Source of the DNA: Phoronis australis
Lineage: Eukaryota; Phoronida; Phoronidae
NCBI GenBank assembly: GCA_002633005.1
Contig: NMRA01000598.1
Coordinates: 68,198 to 132,197, forward strand
DNA: 64,000 nt
Direction of reading: 5' to 3'
Part shown: in pieces, positions 24,901-35,564 of the stretch
Layout of the letters: every line of letters starts with the position of its first letter
Numbering within the stretch: position 1 is the stretch's first letter
Position numbers and translations under genes: made by a program
The notes under the pieces: generated by a model
The model's database searches: none
What the model saw: only the letters and a program-made list of their open reading frames with translations
What the model was told of the DNA's origin: nothing

Positions 24901-27900
24901 CCCGATTGTGGTACTCAGAACGGCTACACGACTTACGATAATGAAGATGAGTTTGATGAAGCATATCCAGACACAGTCGACGGAGTAGCGCGCGTCGTAC
25001 GAGACGTGGTTGATGTGGAAAGACATATCTCTAATATAACAGGATGTACTGTGAGTCAATTTTTATGCATACACTAGTAGGATGAGAGAACCATGTGTCA
25101 GTTTTTGGTGTCAATGTTTTCAGCTTACTTTAAACTTTTGACAGCAGTGTGTCATGTTAAAGGCACATCTGCTAAGTTTGATAACTGAACATTTCATTCT
25201 CTAAGAAGTTTTTAGGATTAAAAAATCAAAATTGCAGTTACGTGTCAGTTGTCAAGGTGTGGAATTTTCCTCTTTTAAGAGGATTTCCTCATTTTTGGAT
25301 TCGATTTATGATTTCCAGGTTTCTCTTTTTGCAGATCTCTTTTTTATCACTATTTTGACTTTATTCATTCAAAAACGTTTACATCAGTTAAATTTTACAA
25401 CACAAAAATATCTATCACACAAGCCTATTTATTTGTAGAACTATGCATCATCTGGAAAATTTTCCTCTTTCTTGTCTTTGGTCATTTCCATCCCTGACTT
25501 TAGTGTACGAGTGTGACAGATTCGTGAATCAGATCTCAAAACGCATAGTGTTACATTTTCAAATTTTAATTACAGGACTCCACCTTGATCCGAGAATCAC
25601 TTGAAGACCACCAGTACGACGTTGATCTTACAATAGACTTCATTTTACGCTTAACAGTAAAGAGCAGCTATTCTAGTAAGTCCCCTTTAATGACGTGACC
25701 CATGTGCAATAATCAGACAAAATAGTCTCCCCTGTCAGGACGGCTATTTCTGTTGACTGCAAAAATGACTGGTGATAACTATGGTGGCAAAATTCTATTT
25801 GTAGAAAGGCTTAGCCATCTCACTAACTTTCCTAGTAATTTCCTTTCATTCCCGAATGAGGAGAGACTAACCTGACAATGAATTTGGCTTCTGCCTTGCT
25901 GTCATTTTGTTTGAATACTTTTGGCTTGTACAGTATACAAATTATATTGTTTTATTATTTTCGTCTTGTACTGTAAGTAATTATGTAATTCCACATTCTG
26001 AAGTCCAGAAATAGCCTCTAAACTTGGCAAGGAACAAGACAATTATTATCGTGGTAGTTAGTTGAATAGTTTCAATCAAAATTTGGTGTCTTGGGCACTG
26101 AATAGTTTCAATAATTAACATTCATGTCTTTGCAATTGATGGTTACAAACTGAGCCACTGGTCATGCTGTGGCACCACTTACGTTGTTTTTCGATTGAGC
26201 TGGTTTTTACAAAGTGACATGATTGGTTAGAAAAATGAACTTCCGAGATCAGCCTCAATGCAGATTTGAACGTGCAACCCTCGCAGTTGCAGTCAAACAC
26301 AGTGCTGATAGAGCCAAATCCCTCTCGATAAACGGCAGAGTACTTTAAGAAGCGTATTAAGTTGGTAAAGTCACCGGCTTTGGTTTCGGGGAATGTGTGG
26401 CAGACAATGGAGAGAATCAGCAATTTGTAATAAAATCTCAAGAATGGATTTTGTTGTTTTATAGCTCAAGTCATAGCTAATAAGTTTGAGAAGTACATCC
26501 ATCCTACAACATCCCAAAAACATGTTTTTTTGGTAAAACCAAAATGCTCCCTTAAAAAGATAATTGTTAAATCAAGTGCTGGACTTGCCATTGGCATTTG
26601 ATAGGTGGTGTATTTCTTAGTGGAATTTAAAACTACGTATGCAAAATCTTATTAAAGAATTCAAGAAAGCTTAATGTGTAAACTTTGAATTTTGGTGACG
26701 GAACGAATACGTGAATAGCTCTCATCATTTCAGACAAGTCTTCCCCCTCATCTAGTGTCCACGAAACAGCCTCCCTTTCCTCACATCAGACAACGGACAG
26801 TGGGATCTGGTCAGACAACGGCACAGGCTCGCGGATATTTGGCCGGCAGGATAGTCTTAATTCAGAACTGGATAGGCATGGTCAGCACAAGTCTAGCCGG
26901 AGTAGCATCAGTTCGGGTTATGACTCGTGCAACGGAGCAAAACCCAAGTGCCCTGCACCCGTAAGTACTGTCTTTGTGAAATGGGTTGGCTGTTTAACTT
27001 TAAGATTACATTGGACCCTAGAAAAATGGCCAAATATGGCTAAATTTGGAACGCATCCAAGAAACGACTGTTGGGATACAATGAAACTTAAAGATTAAGT
27101 ATGCTTTATGTGCTGTTTGCCAAAACACTGCTCGAAATTGCTTTTAAAATGTTCCATTTTTGCAGGAGGGTCTATGAAAATTAGGACTTTTATGAAAAAG
27201 GTTTTAAAAATTGCATAAAACAGAGACGAAATAATTTAGAAAACTGTGAGAGTGTTCTTGATATTTCATCTTGTACTTTTTATCAAACAAAATTTGATCA
27301 TGTTATTGGTGCTATTGTTTCAGTACGAATGTACTTTTCTTTTTTCATATTTTTTACTAAAAAGACAAGTCACGTGACCCAGTTATAAGTAGATTGGTAT
27401 GAAGTCAAAAATCAAATTTTATGAGCGTTCTACTTTCACAGAGGTGCTCAGAGAAATCTTAAATTTCAGTCAATTTTTAAATAAAACTTAAATTTGTCTC
27501 AAGACGATTTCAAGAAATAGATTTGACTTGAGTTTTTGACTCAGATTTTTTCTTAATTTTGACTTACTTACCGGATGTGGAAGTTTGGAAGACAAAAATG
27601 AACTTGGAACGGGCCTCAGGTCTGCTGGCTTCTCTTGGAAAATTCAGCATAACTTTTAAATGTACTTATTTTTAAAATTACAGTGATGCATTAAATTTAG
27701 AAATTATTTCTATTTTTGAAAAGCTTAGGACATGTAGTAATGTTTTGGACGAACAAACTTTAAAAATTTAAAGCTTGAAGGCAGTTTTCTTTTAGGGTCG
27801 CATTTTTCGGAACCCTTACTTAGACTGGCGTTTCCGTCCTGTTACAGGTATCAAATAAGAAGAGGAAAGAATTGGCCAAGAAGGAAAAGAAGAAACGAGC

Positions 27901-28003
27901 TGAAGAGAGGCACAAACAGAAGTTCACGGGCAAAGTGACGCAGAACGAGAGCGACGAAGACACGGTCATTGTAACGAGAGATCTGGCCATGTTGAAAGTG
28001 TAA
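9735..28003 (+). CDS. OTU domain-containing protein 3 (deubiquitinase), 8 coding exons
   Basis: Joined exons 9735-9943, 19807-19955, 20999-21111, 22404-22526, 24877-25050, 25576-25675, 26734-26960 and 27848-28003 encode 416 residues plus stop, close to the roughly 400 of vertebrate OTUD3. The N-terminus is a basic helix. The OTU domain (about 50-185) contains the active-site loop '[16 protein letters not shown]' (Asp69, Cys72) and 'NGEHYSSVR' with catalytic His178; the Cys-His spacing of 106 equals that of the human protein by my recollection. A UBA-like segment lies at about 238-290, followed by a Ser-rich linker with 'GSRIFGRQD' and a Lys-rich tail. OTUD3 removes ubiquitin from substrates; catalysis looks intact. 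The start ATG is preceded directly by an in-frame TAG, and an acceptor at 9718/9719 implies a 5' noncoding exon. Identification rests on recognised family motifs. Confidence 0.96.
16135..16192. repeat. Three-unit short tandem repeat
   Basis: 'cggcaatcactatctgccac' is repeated about three times with small changes (unit 20-21 bp). Confidence 0.7.
16319..16462 (+). repeat. Dispersed repeat, family B
   Basis: It shares 'gtagaatttgatttttca' and 'cgtgtctttttagtaacatt' with 22915-23068, in the same order and spacing. A reverse copy lies at 27340-27450. No coding capacity is evident. Confidence 0.65.
18741..19037. mobile_element. MITE with 30-bp terminal inverted repeats and TA ends
   Basis: The left end 18741-18770 ('tacggtaaaaattctccaat' onward to 'ttgggacagt') and the right end 19008-19037 are reverse complements at about 28 of 30 positions. 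Both outer ends are TA, as expected for a Tc1/mariner-type target duplication. The 297-bp element has no transposase. Internally 'gtcccaaattctaga' occurs twice and a variant once, so sub-terminal repeats may be present. Confidence 0.8.
19807..19955 (+). CDS. OTUD3 coding exon 2
   Basis: Acceptor 'tctccacag'. It completes Gly70 and encodes residues 71-119 plus one base. It holds the nucleophile Cys72 in '[13 protein letters not shown]' and the conserved '[15 protein letters not shown]'. The donor T|gtaagt leaves phase 1. Confidence 0.96.
20551..20814. mobile_element. MITE, family M (TIR 'tgcggtaaaatc')
   Basis: The left end 'tgcggtaaaatcagcaaaat' mirrors the right end 'attggtgagattttatcgca'. 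Inside the left end is 'aagtaattgcc' and near the right end 'ccatattgtgtcc'; the same layout recurs at 35594, 38021, 44830, 58966 and 59621. It lies in OTUD3 intron 2. Confidence 0.65.
20999..21111 (+). CDS. OTUD3 coding exon 3
   Basis: Acceptor 'cttttatttcag'. It encodes residues 120-157, including '[15 protein letters not shown]' and '[12 protein letters not shown]', core strands of the OTU fold. The donor CAT|gtaaga leaves phase 0. Confidence 0.95.
22080..22213 (-). mobile_element. tRNA-derived SINE
   Basis: Read on the minus strand from 22212, a tRNA-like head starts 'gctgcccagtggttaaacc' (A-box-like), and about 30 bases on comes a near-perfect B box 'gggttcaattcc' (22167-22156). The body that follows contains 'gagtaaggcacttaaactgc', a type of segment common in animal SINE bodies. 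It has decayed too far to be a functional tRNA (no closing acceptor stem). It is in OTUD3 intron 3. Confidence 0.7.
22404..22526 (+). CDS. OTUD3 coding exon 4
   Basis: Acceptor 'ctcttgcag'. It encodes residues 158-198 in phase 0 at both ends and carries '[17 protein letters not shown]', with catalytic His178. The donor is AAG|gtatgt. Confidence 0.96.
22675..23390. repeat. 0.7-kb duplicated block, left copy (OTUD3 intron 4)
   Basis: It matches 24045-24747 with scattered substitutions and small indels (for example 'agaaact' near 23082 and 'aaaaca' near 23137 are present only here). At 23391 it is interrupted by a hairpin-headed repeat that runs into the second gap. Confidence 0.88.
22915..23068 (+). 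repeat. Dispersed repeat, family B
   Basis: It matches 16319-16462 ('gtagaatttgatttttgac' and 'catgtctttttagtaaatg') and, reversed, 27340-27450. It is present again in the right duplicate at about 24289-24440. Confidence 0.65.
23391..23763. mobile_element. Hairpin-headed repeat with (TCCG)n and 145-bp tandem units
   Basis: It opens with the inverted repeat 'atgcgcccacatat'/'atatgtggacgcat' (23391-23420), then about seven TCCG units (23436-23463). Two diverged tandem units follow, spaced 145 bp, each containing 'catgaaatttgg' (23520 and 23665), a 'ttcggatggattcgac'-type block, and a 'ccacctagtggc'-type block. It breaks the left duplicate and runs into the gap, so the far end is missing. Confidence 0.65.
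23764..24044. other. Assembly gap (281 N)
   Basis: This run of N is inside OTUD3 intron 4. It is preceded by a tandem-repeat element and followed at once by the start of the right duplicate. Confidence 0.99.
24045..24747. repeat. 0.7-kb duplicated block, right copy (OTUD3 intron 4)
   Basis: It matches 22675-23390 and continues without interruption into 'cacctttttt' at 24748, where the left copy instead enters the hairpin element. It looks like the empty-site allele. Confidence 0.88.
24877..25050 (+). CDS. OTUD3 coding exon 5
   Basis: Acceptor 'gtttacaatag'. It encodes residues 199-256, phase 0 at both ends: an acidic linker with '[11 protein letters not shown]', then the first helix of the UBA-like region '[11 protein letters not shown]'. 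The donor is ACT|gtgagt. Confidence 0.95.
25576..25675 (+). CDS. OTUD3 coding exon 6
   Basis: Acceptor 'ttttaattacag'. It encodes residues 257-289 plus one base, the second half of the UBA-like region ('[20 protein letters not shown]'). The donor A|gtaagt leaves phase 1. Confidence 0.94.
26441..26570 (+). repeat. Dispersed repeat, family A (partial)
   Basis: 'ttgttttatagctcaagtca' followed by 'agctaataagt' and 'catcccaaaaacatg' parallels 3268-3390 in order and spacing. It lies in OTUD3 intron 6. Confidence 0.5.
26734..26960 (+). CDS. OTUD3 coding exon 7
   Basis: Acceptor 'ctcatcatttcag'. It completes Asn290 and runs to residue 365: a Ser/His/Gln-rich disordered linker with the short conserved block 'GSRIFGRQD'. 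The donor CCC|gtaagt leaves phase 0. Confidence 0.93.
27340..27450 (-). repeat. Dispersed repeat, family B (reverse copy)
   Basis: The complement contains 'gtgaaagtagaac', 'aaatttgatttttgac' and 'tgtctttttagtaa', in the same order as 22915-23068. It lies in OTUD3 intron 7. Confidence 0.6.
27848..28003 (+). CDS. OTUD3 coding exon 8 (terminal)
   Basis: Acceptor 'ctgttacag'. It encodes residues 366-416 and stop TAA (28001-28003). The Lys/Arg/Glu-rich tail ('[20 protein letters not shown]') is probably helical and positively charged, and the last residues 'DLAMLKV' resemble the family C-terminus. Confidence 0.95.
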   Translation, partial: VSNKKRKELAKKEKKKRAEERHKQKFTGKVTQNESDEDTVIVTRDLAMLKV

Positions 28004-29130
28004 TTTGAGGTGACGTGTCACCAACTGTCCTCCGAGTGCAATAGATACACTATGGCATAAAATGGTTGGAGCATCGCTGTTGACTTTAACTATATGCTTC
28101 TGTTATGTAGCTGGTATTATCAATAATTGTGCACGACACCATTTACAGGATTATCTTGCTTGTGTGTGGGATTAGTGACTGTATTGAGGAATTGTTAAGA
28201 ACAACTCTCCGTTAGCCTCTGCTGAAGCCATGCCTAATTTGACATGAAACAACAAACACCGAACATATTTGTTCTCAATTTTCAAGATAGTATTAACTTG
28301 TCAATTTTGACACGCAAAGTGACTGAATATGACTAATTTCCTGTGCACACTTTCAAGAACCTTGTATTGGTTGTCTCCAAAGTCTGTTGATGGTGACTGT
28401 AAGTGATTGACAGCATTATAGATCAGGGTTGTGATTACTTATTATTGTTATAATTATTATTATTTTTATGTGACCTGAGAGCATCATTGTGTTTATACAC
28501 GGTATATATCAGTTTTCCGAGAATGAAATAATTTACAGAGTAGCATGGAAACTCCTTTGTGCCAATTGCTCACCGCGTGTCATTTAAATTTCACACTCTC
28601 CAATTATTTTACCAAAAATTGGTCTTGCATTCAAAATGTCCTACTTAAAGGCCCTGTCAAGCCAGACGTGTTGTCAGAGTGTCTGAGTCTGTCTTATCAT
28701 CTTGAGCAAAATGGGCTGACGATGGGCAGAAAGAGGCAACTTAGGCCAACAAATGCTGGACACCCTCTATAAGACAGTAACTGGTGTCAGATAGTATAAC
28801 ATTGTTTCATTCTCGGTCATACTGAGAAGTAGCTTGGTGTCGTGGGGCTGTTTTCATGCATACCTCACAAATGTATAGCGTTGTTGTGATGCCACATTTT
28901 GCATTAATGTGCTGTAGGGCACAAGTAACACTAGCTAAATTAAGTACCTCATGCTCAGACCAACTTGGTCAAAGCACACAATCTTTTGAATTATAGTATT
29001 TCTTGTAGGACATTTACCTTACTTAAAAGGAATTTGTCAGAATTTCGTTGAAATTGGTCTTCAATTCCTTTGCTGAAGCGCATTTTCCAAAGTATAAGCT
29101 TGAGGAAACATTTGCAGTATGTGTACTTAA

Positions 29131-29136
29131 AATAAA
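29131..29136 (+). other. Candidate OTUD3 polyadenylation signal
   Basis: AATAAA lies 1.13 kb after the OTUD3 stop. It is chosen only because it is the first canonical hexamer seen downstream. Confidence 0.3.
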
Positions 29137-32100
29137 CGTTTCTTAACATTTTTCTAGGCTTTTTTTTGGCTTGTTGCAAGTCGAGTAAAATTTTGTTGCC
29201 ATGGTGACAGCCAGTGTTATCTGCCATGCTAGTGATTCGGGTATGAAACTGTTTGGATCTGTGATATTACTCTTGTTTGATGTTATATGATGTTACCACT
29301 GTTGAGATGTTTATGTTTTATATTTAATGTGAGTGCTGTGGATTCCACTCGAACACCTTGTGAGCGTGTGTGCATCGTACGTGTATATATTGCAGGTTTA
29401 GAAATTATAATTGTGAATTTGTATAATATGTACAGAATGTTTAGCTTTTCTGTGACTAAAGCATGGAGCGTGCTGTGTTACCGCCCTTAGTGCAAGTCGC
29501 TGGATGACAGTATTTTAACATATTTAACTTTTTGCATTTGTGTGAAATGGCCGATAAGTGTCCTCGTAAGCAAATGCAGTTTTCAACGTACTTATTAATG
29601 GTGTGTTGAAGACTTTTGGAGTCCAGAAATCTACAACTCCATAGTAAAACAACTTTAGCCCAAAATACTCCCTTGTATATACTTTTCTGTAGATGTATTA
29701 CAACTGTGAAAAACAAAAGTACTTTCTTGCCTCATTTTTAACAAATGCAACCTACAGAAGATATCCCATTGAAACACACACATGCCCCAACAGTTTACCC
29801 AATATTCACTAGGTGGCACTGTTAAGACAGTCTCCCTTTTTCAGAAGTCTGAATAGATCGAGAGTAGGGAGCAGTTTATTCAAATCAGTGTCAAGGTCGT
29901 GTCGTCTGCTTGAAGAGTGCCGTCCCAGATTACACTGTGACACTCAAATCTCGCTGTATTTACCCACAATGCTGCTAAATCTGTGTAGCACGTTTTTATA
30001 TTTCGTGCCACTGGTGTTCCACTTGTTCTTTATAGTCGTATTTACACGTTTTTCTCGGCTGCATTACTCTGTTTTCCTTGCAGTGCCAATCAAGTATTAT
30101 TGATGTGCTACGGACTGCAATTCTAGTGGAAGAAGGTTGGGGATAAACTTGTCAAATTCCCGTGCATCCATCGTGTTTAGTTTTTCGCCTTCCGACATAA
30201 ATCAATGACCACAAAATGCTGGGAGATTGAGGAAAGCAAGTTCATTGGATTAATTCTGAATCAATCATCATCTCCATTTTAATTCTGGTACTTTTTAAAG
30301 GTTCAGAAATCTGGAATATTTCCCATAAGCCACACACCTCGATGATTTCTGACCTTACCTGTGAAAATGTGCCAGATATTTCATAAGTAGATCGGTTAAA
30401 AGAATGCGCCTTCTTACCCATGGGACAAATGAGCTCTATCACTATGTAACCTGGGATGACCCTATTAAAATTGGAAATATAGATCAGACTTGATTAGGTC
30501 ACGTGATGTTGCCAACAGCTGCCACTTGCAATGTGACTATTGGTTTTACAGGTGGTATCGGCTTGTCCCACAATCAGATAAGTTATTTTGTGCATTACTG
30601 ATAGGTCACTGTTGGTGAAGACCATGCTCGGCACTAAAAATGACTCTCTAATTTTGGCGACTTGTTTTGAAGCTACCATATCTGTACAGGTTTCGCTTGG
30701 GTCAGCTCTGTTGATAGTGATGGCAGCCTGATGATCATATTCACTGAATGTGAACGCCGTTTAGCCTGTGTACAAGTTTGTCACGTGATCTAGTTACTCT
30801 TGCCTTATTGTTACCTCATTTTATACCAGATGTTTTGAATATACCAGCGTCTTTTACTCTGTGCGTTTTAACTTCTCACTCCATAATGGATATTTGATAA
30901 AACAATGAAGAAAATTTCATGATGCTTAAAAAGAAGTTTAAGTCCTTGTGTGTTGGAATAGCGTGTTAACTTAGTAGAATTAACCATCAAAACATTTTAA
31001 TTTAAAACATTTGTTTAACAACTGATGAGACTAGTAAACCTGTTGTGGGTGGTTTTTACTCTTTGGAAATTCAGATAGTGTTTAACTTAATAATCAACTT
31101 AGACTGCGTGTTTCTTAGGCCTAAGTCTCTGCACCTCGTAAAATGTTGACTTGACGCAAACTATTCTTGGAGTCAACAATACTAGATGACAATAAACAAT
31201 ACTAGCTTGCATACTTGTTTGCATCCTATATTGTCAACAATTATGCTGATGTCATTAAACATTCTCACAAAAACATACAATCGATGACGTCACAATCACA
31301 TACAAGACCATTTATGTGCACGAAGGCATTGATTTCAAAACATTTTCTTCACATCAACAGAGGACACGAGATGAGTTCGCATAGATTTCAATTGTGCCTT
31401 AAAACAGTAGTTATTCCACTGACAAGTAAAGACCTTGAGAAACAGAAAGAGAAAGAAAAAACGGAGAAGAAATGGAAGTACGTTAGTGAAGAATTGAGTA
31501 AAGACCAGTCACACAAAGGAGAGAAAAGGTCGCAAAAGGTCAGAGAAAAGAATGCAGACTGAGAGACTTGACTGGGTCAAGGATGAGGCACAGAGCAAAA
31601 ACGGATATTTATTAATCGACTTCGTTTTCACAGAACAGAAACTATCAAGGTTTCTAAATAAATGCATAAATTGTCTCCAGGTAATACAGACAAACTTTAA
31701 TTCGAACCCAGCAACTAAACACTGACCTAGCAAGACATAGTTAACCCTGGACCAAGGATTTCACCAACGCAGAATTAACTCAAAACTTGACCATAATTCA
31801 AATACAAATTTGAAAGTTTACTCGAACAGTGCTATGCAATTGGTTAATTTTCAAATAAAGTCCAGGGACGCGTTCCACGAAACCAACTCTAGTTCATTTT
31901 TCACTTGTTAAGTCTATGATTTGTCTAAATGCGTCAAATTTAAGACAAAACTTCCTGTACGACAAGTCAAAAACTTACAGTCAAACTTGGAATGGACTGA
32001 ACACAAATTTTAATATTATCTTAAAGATGCTATGTCTCATTAAAACCGTGAATATTTAAATTTGTAGCAAATGCCATCTTGTGACTTCCTGGAGAACTGC

Positions 32101-33654
32101 ATACAAGTTAGTATAGTCAGGAAAAAAACAATTTGTAAATAAAATGCTGCTTTAAAGAAAACAACTGATACACTTGAAACCAAGTTTGAATATATAGAAT
32201 ACCCTAGTAGAAATATTACGCAATCATAATTGGGTCGTGAAATAAACAAACAATAAAAACTGCCTTGTTTCATTAGGGTAATGATGACATACTGCCATAC
32301 TCATTTTCATAAAAATAGTCTCGAAAAACGAGACTTGCGAGATTGTAATCATTGTAACTGGTTCTCGGATGGTTTCCGGCACACTGGAAGACCCAGGGTT
32401 TTTTAAATTATTACTTCATTTGCATAATCACAATTTAATGAGATATAGCATCTTTAAAATTCACTAGTTAAAATTTTCTCATAGCCAAGTCAGTTTTCTT
32501 GGAATGGGCCCCAGAGATTCAGAGATTATACCTGGGGCCCTGGAAAACTAATTTTATTAAAATAGTTTTTAACCACAACTTCACACACGTTGTGAGCATA
32601 CTACTACAGTGTAGATAAAACTTTGATAAAATTAAAAATGATCAACAAACATTACCCATGCATAGATGCATTGCATATTAGACTTCCTAAACTAACAGCA
32701 TCTGGGTTTCGTTCAACCACAGTTCAGAAGTCCAGTGGTAGCTAAGATGGTCGTAACCATGTTACTGCGATTTTTATAAGAGCGCAATGTTCCAATTGAC
32801 GTTAAGTTGATAACTTTGTATATTCATACGCACAGGACCGACTTCACAACCCACATTCACGAACTGTGTGCAAATTAAAACGTGCTTGGGACTGCCTTAA
32901 CTTGGACCAGACATACGAACTTTGATAAATCGGTCCCCATTCCCACAAGTTTTATCACAGGGTGAGACGAAGAACAGGAAAGTAGAATTTACAAGCTTGG
33001 AACACAATCGTGTATGTTTCAACTACTGAGCTGTCTGTGAATGACCACAGTACATGCTGAAGCACAACTTCCCAAATTGCAAGACACAATCATCAGAAAG
33101 ACATTAAATGCAGATTATGCAACATCTATTCCTACGAGAACTTTGAATCATTCATGAACAAAACAAAAACACATAGCCGTGCAAACTAATCGTCCAGAAA
33201 TTTGACATTTTCAAAAGCAAACGTCAGTGGGAGGGGGTTAAAGTCACGTATACCCTTACAGTATTCTCAAAGTTAAAGTTTTTTACAAATCATATATTAA
33301 GGGAGGAAAAAGTATTATGTAAGTTCTCTGCTGAAAAGAGTAGTTTTGCATGCTTTTGAGAATGCAAATAATTATGGACGATCAGTGAGAAGGTAAAATA
33401 ATTCATAGAGAACACAAATTGAATGATTTTTCAAAAAGTATGTATAGACCAACACAGGGCAGCACACATGCCTAGTCCAAAGAAGTCGCCTTTCTGCACA
33501 AATAAGGCAAGGCACCCAGTATTTTTACCCGTCACGGCAGTCGTCATAAAAGCAAAAAAGTGGGAATCCGTGGCAAGTTTGAAGCAAATTAGACTAATTG
33601 GTCCAACACCAACTAGGGCACACTGTTCTACACATTGTATCAAAATATCACAAC

Positions 33655-33895
33655 ATTTCCATACGCCTCATTCATACACATCACGAAACGAGATATCTGC
33701 CAAACGTGAAATTTGGAAGGGGCATTTACGGCATTTTGGAAAGAAACGGTTTTAGAGTATGTGTCTCCATAAGATATATCGGGTTTTGTTGAAAAATACC
33801 GAGTGGTCCTGCTGATTGACGACAGTTCTAATACCTCAAATTTGGAGGATATCTCGTTTTTGCAATGAAACTTCATACTATATAGGTATGCGGTA
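33655..33895. mobile_element. Inverted-repeat element (MITE-like)
   Basis: Left arm 'acgaaacgagatatctgcc' (33683 onward) and right arm 'ggatatctcgtttttg' (33847-33862) are reverse complements with a few mismatches. Similarity extends outwards: 'atacgcctcattcatac' at left and 'gtatgaagtttcatt'-type sequence in the complement at right. No transposase is present. Confidence 0.5.
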
Positions 33896-34302
33896 TCTAG
33901 ATTAAGTTTGCTTGTCACACTGGAATTTCCTACACATGTTCTGGGTAACATAAATGGGAACACAAGACTGGCACCAAATAAAACATTTAAAGGTAATTGG
34001 AGTACGTGAAGAAAGTTTGATGTAGTGTTCACCATTATTGCATACCTTCCTAAAATAAAGACCACAAGAAAATGTTCAGTAGCGTAACACGACGCCTTTT
34101 TGATCATCCTAAGCTAAGAGAGTTGAAGCTTGCACGATCAAGACATGACGGAAATTTGTCCCTGAAAAGGCTGTGGTGAAAAAAAATCCTAAAACCAACG
34201 GGGTCACATATCAGTTCGCCAACTGAGCAACATACAATAAAAGTTGACACAAAAGGTTTTCTCGAATACAAAATGAAAAAGCAAAAGAAAATATCTGACA
34301 TT

Positions 34303-34723
34303 TACACCTGGTTAAATGAAACAGTCTCAAATAGGGCGTCAACTAAGTTCCCTAAATCTTTTGCGTATTCGTTTGGCTCTTTACTTACAGATGTTATATT
34401 TTTCTATCATTTTATCTTTATTATAAGTTCCTCTTTGACAAATGATATTTTCTAATACTAAAATTGAAAACTGAGCCCTTAATTGAGTCATAATAATTAG
34501 AGACGTAATCCTTACATTAGGGGCATGGCATGAAAAGATCCCTTATTTTCAATAATATTGAAAATTCAACAAAGAGTTTACTCTCGATTAGTATCAAAGC
34601 CAAAAATCAACTTAAGTTTGTAATAAGACTCAAATAGCATAACAAACAACAATCACTGTTTTCACAAGATTTAGGGAACTTAGTTGAGTCCCTATTTGGG
34701 ACTGTTTCATGCAACCCAGGCAC
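34303..34723. mobile_element. Non-autonomous element with 45-bp inverted repeats
   Basis: 34316-34360 and 34666-34710 are reverse complements at about 42 of 45 positions; the best block is 'caactaagttccctaaatct' at left. Weaker pairing ('acctgg'/'ccaggc') extends outward. The interior of about 300 bp has no meaningful ORF. Confidence 0.7.
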
Positions 34724-35247
34724 AGCAGCCTAACAGTGGTAACTTGACAACAAGGTGTATCCATATAAAATACCTCACTGTCTTAAATGTTTAAGCAATT
34801 ATAATGCATGCCAGTATTGGCTAACAAAATAAACGGCATTAAGTGATAAAGCCTATTTCATTATTTCTGACATATTTTGCTATAAAAAATTTGGGATGCA
34901 TAGATGGAAACAAATGAGGAAAGTTCCTTTAAGAAAGCAGAACAGACGGAAATTTTTTTTACTAGTTTCACGTTCTCTCTAGTTCAACCAGAACTCACAA
35001 CACACCAGCTACCAATTAACATTGCACACTGTATAAACCAAGGAATCAAACGACATGAGCTCGCCAACAAGAACCACAAAAATAATCATATAAATCTGTA
35101 CAAATAAATTATTACAAACCACATCTCTCGAGATGATTCTGAACTACAAATCCCTTTTAACCTTGATCATAAAAACACAACTCCCAAGTAATAACGTTTG
35201 TAACTATCAAAAACCTGATGCCTATATTTCAAGGTAGAAAAAATGGT

Positions 35248-35253
35248 TTTATT
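35248..35253 (-). other. Candidate polyadenylation signal of the Rab GEF gene
   Basis: AATAAA on the minus strand, about 240 bp past the stop at 35491, a normal 3' UTR length. Confidence 0.45.
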
Positions 35254-35490
35254 TAAAATATAAAAACATTCAAGAGTACATGCATCTATTTAGGGGTAAA
35301 TAATTACATCGGAATATAAATACTATCCCAGATATATTCTTGGGTACAACGTGAACAACAATCAGAATTTTCCAGTAAAGCCCGGCAGTGTGTAGAGGCT
35401 TACAATGCCCTTTCCAGACAATGCACGCAATGGAGCAGCCGCTGAGGGTAATGTCTTCACTTGAAAGCAGTTGACAGATCCTTCCTGACA

Positions 35491-35564
35491 TCAGCTAGAG
35501 AAACCAAGCCTTGCAAGTGCCATTTGTCGTTTCAATGTCTGTATATGCCAGTAAATCTCAGTGT
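35491..35564 (-). CDS. Rab GEF coding exon 11 (terminal)
   Basis: Acceptor 'caattttttcag'. Residues 366-389, '[19 protein letters not shown]', then TGA at 35493-35491. It corresponds to the conserved helix 'FWEVMQLRKEMSLAKLGY' at the end of Rabin8. Confidence 0.95.

Larger units (their letters stand above)
28004..35490. other. Convergent intergenic region and 3' UTRs
   Basis: The OTUD3 3' UTR starts at 28004. The first canonical AATAAA on its strand that I can find is at 29131-29136, so either a long 3' UTR or a variant signal is used. The 3' UTR of the minus-strand gene enters from the right. Between them I see only AT-rich sequence, two inverted-repeat elements (33655-33895 and 34303-34723), and open frames with no recognised homology. 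One, at 31215-31562 (+), has a Lys/Glu-rich end but opens with TTG and has no splice context. Confidence 0.6.

Noticed and set aside
28545-28772. ATG-initiated 75-codon frame downstream of OTUD3
   Set aside because: It lies within the probable OTUD3 3' UTR and has no recognisable feature.
31215-31562. 115-codon plus-strand frame with Lys/Glu-rich end
   Set aside because: It opens with TTG, has no acceptor or donor, and the charged end comes from a purine-rich run.
33640-34107. 155-codon open frame on the minus strand
   Set aside because: It overlaps the inverted-repeat element at 33655-33895, has no recognised motif and no splice context. The length is plausible by chance in AT-rich repeat sequence.
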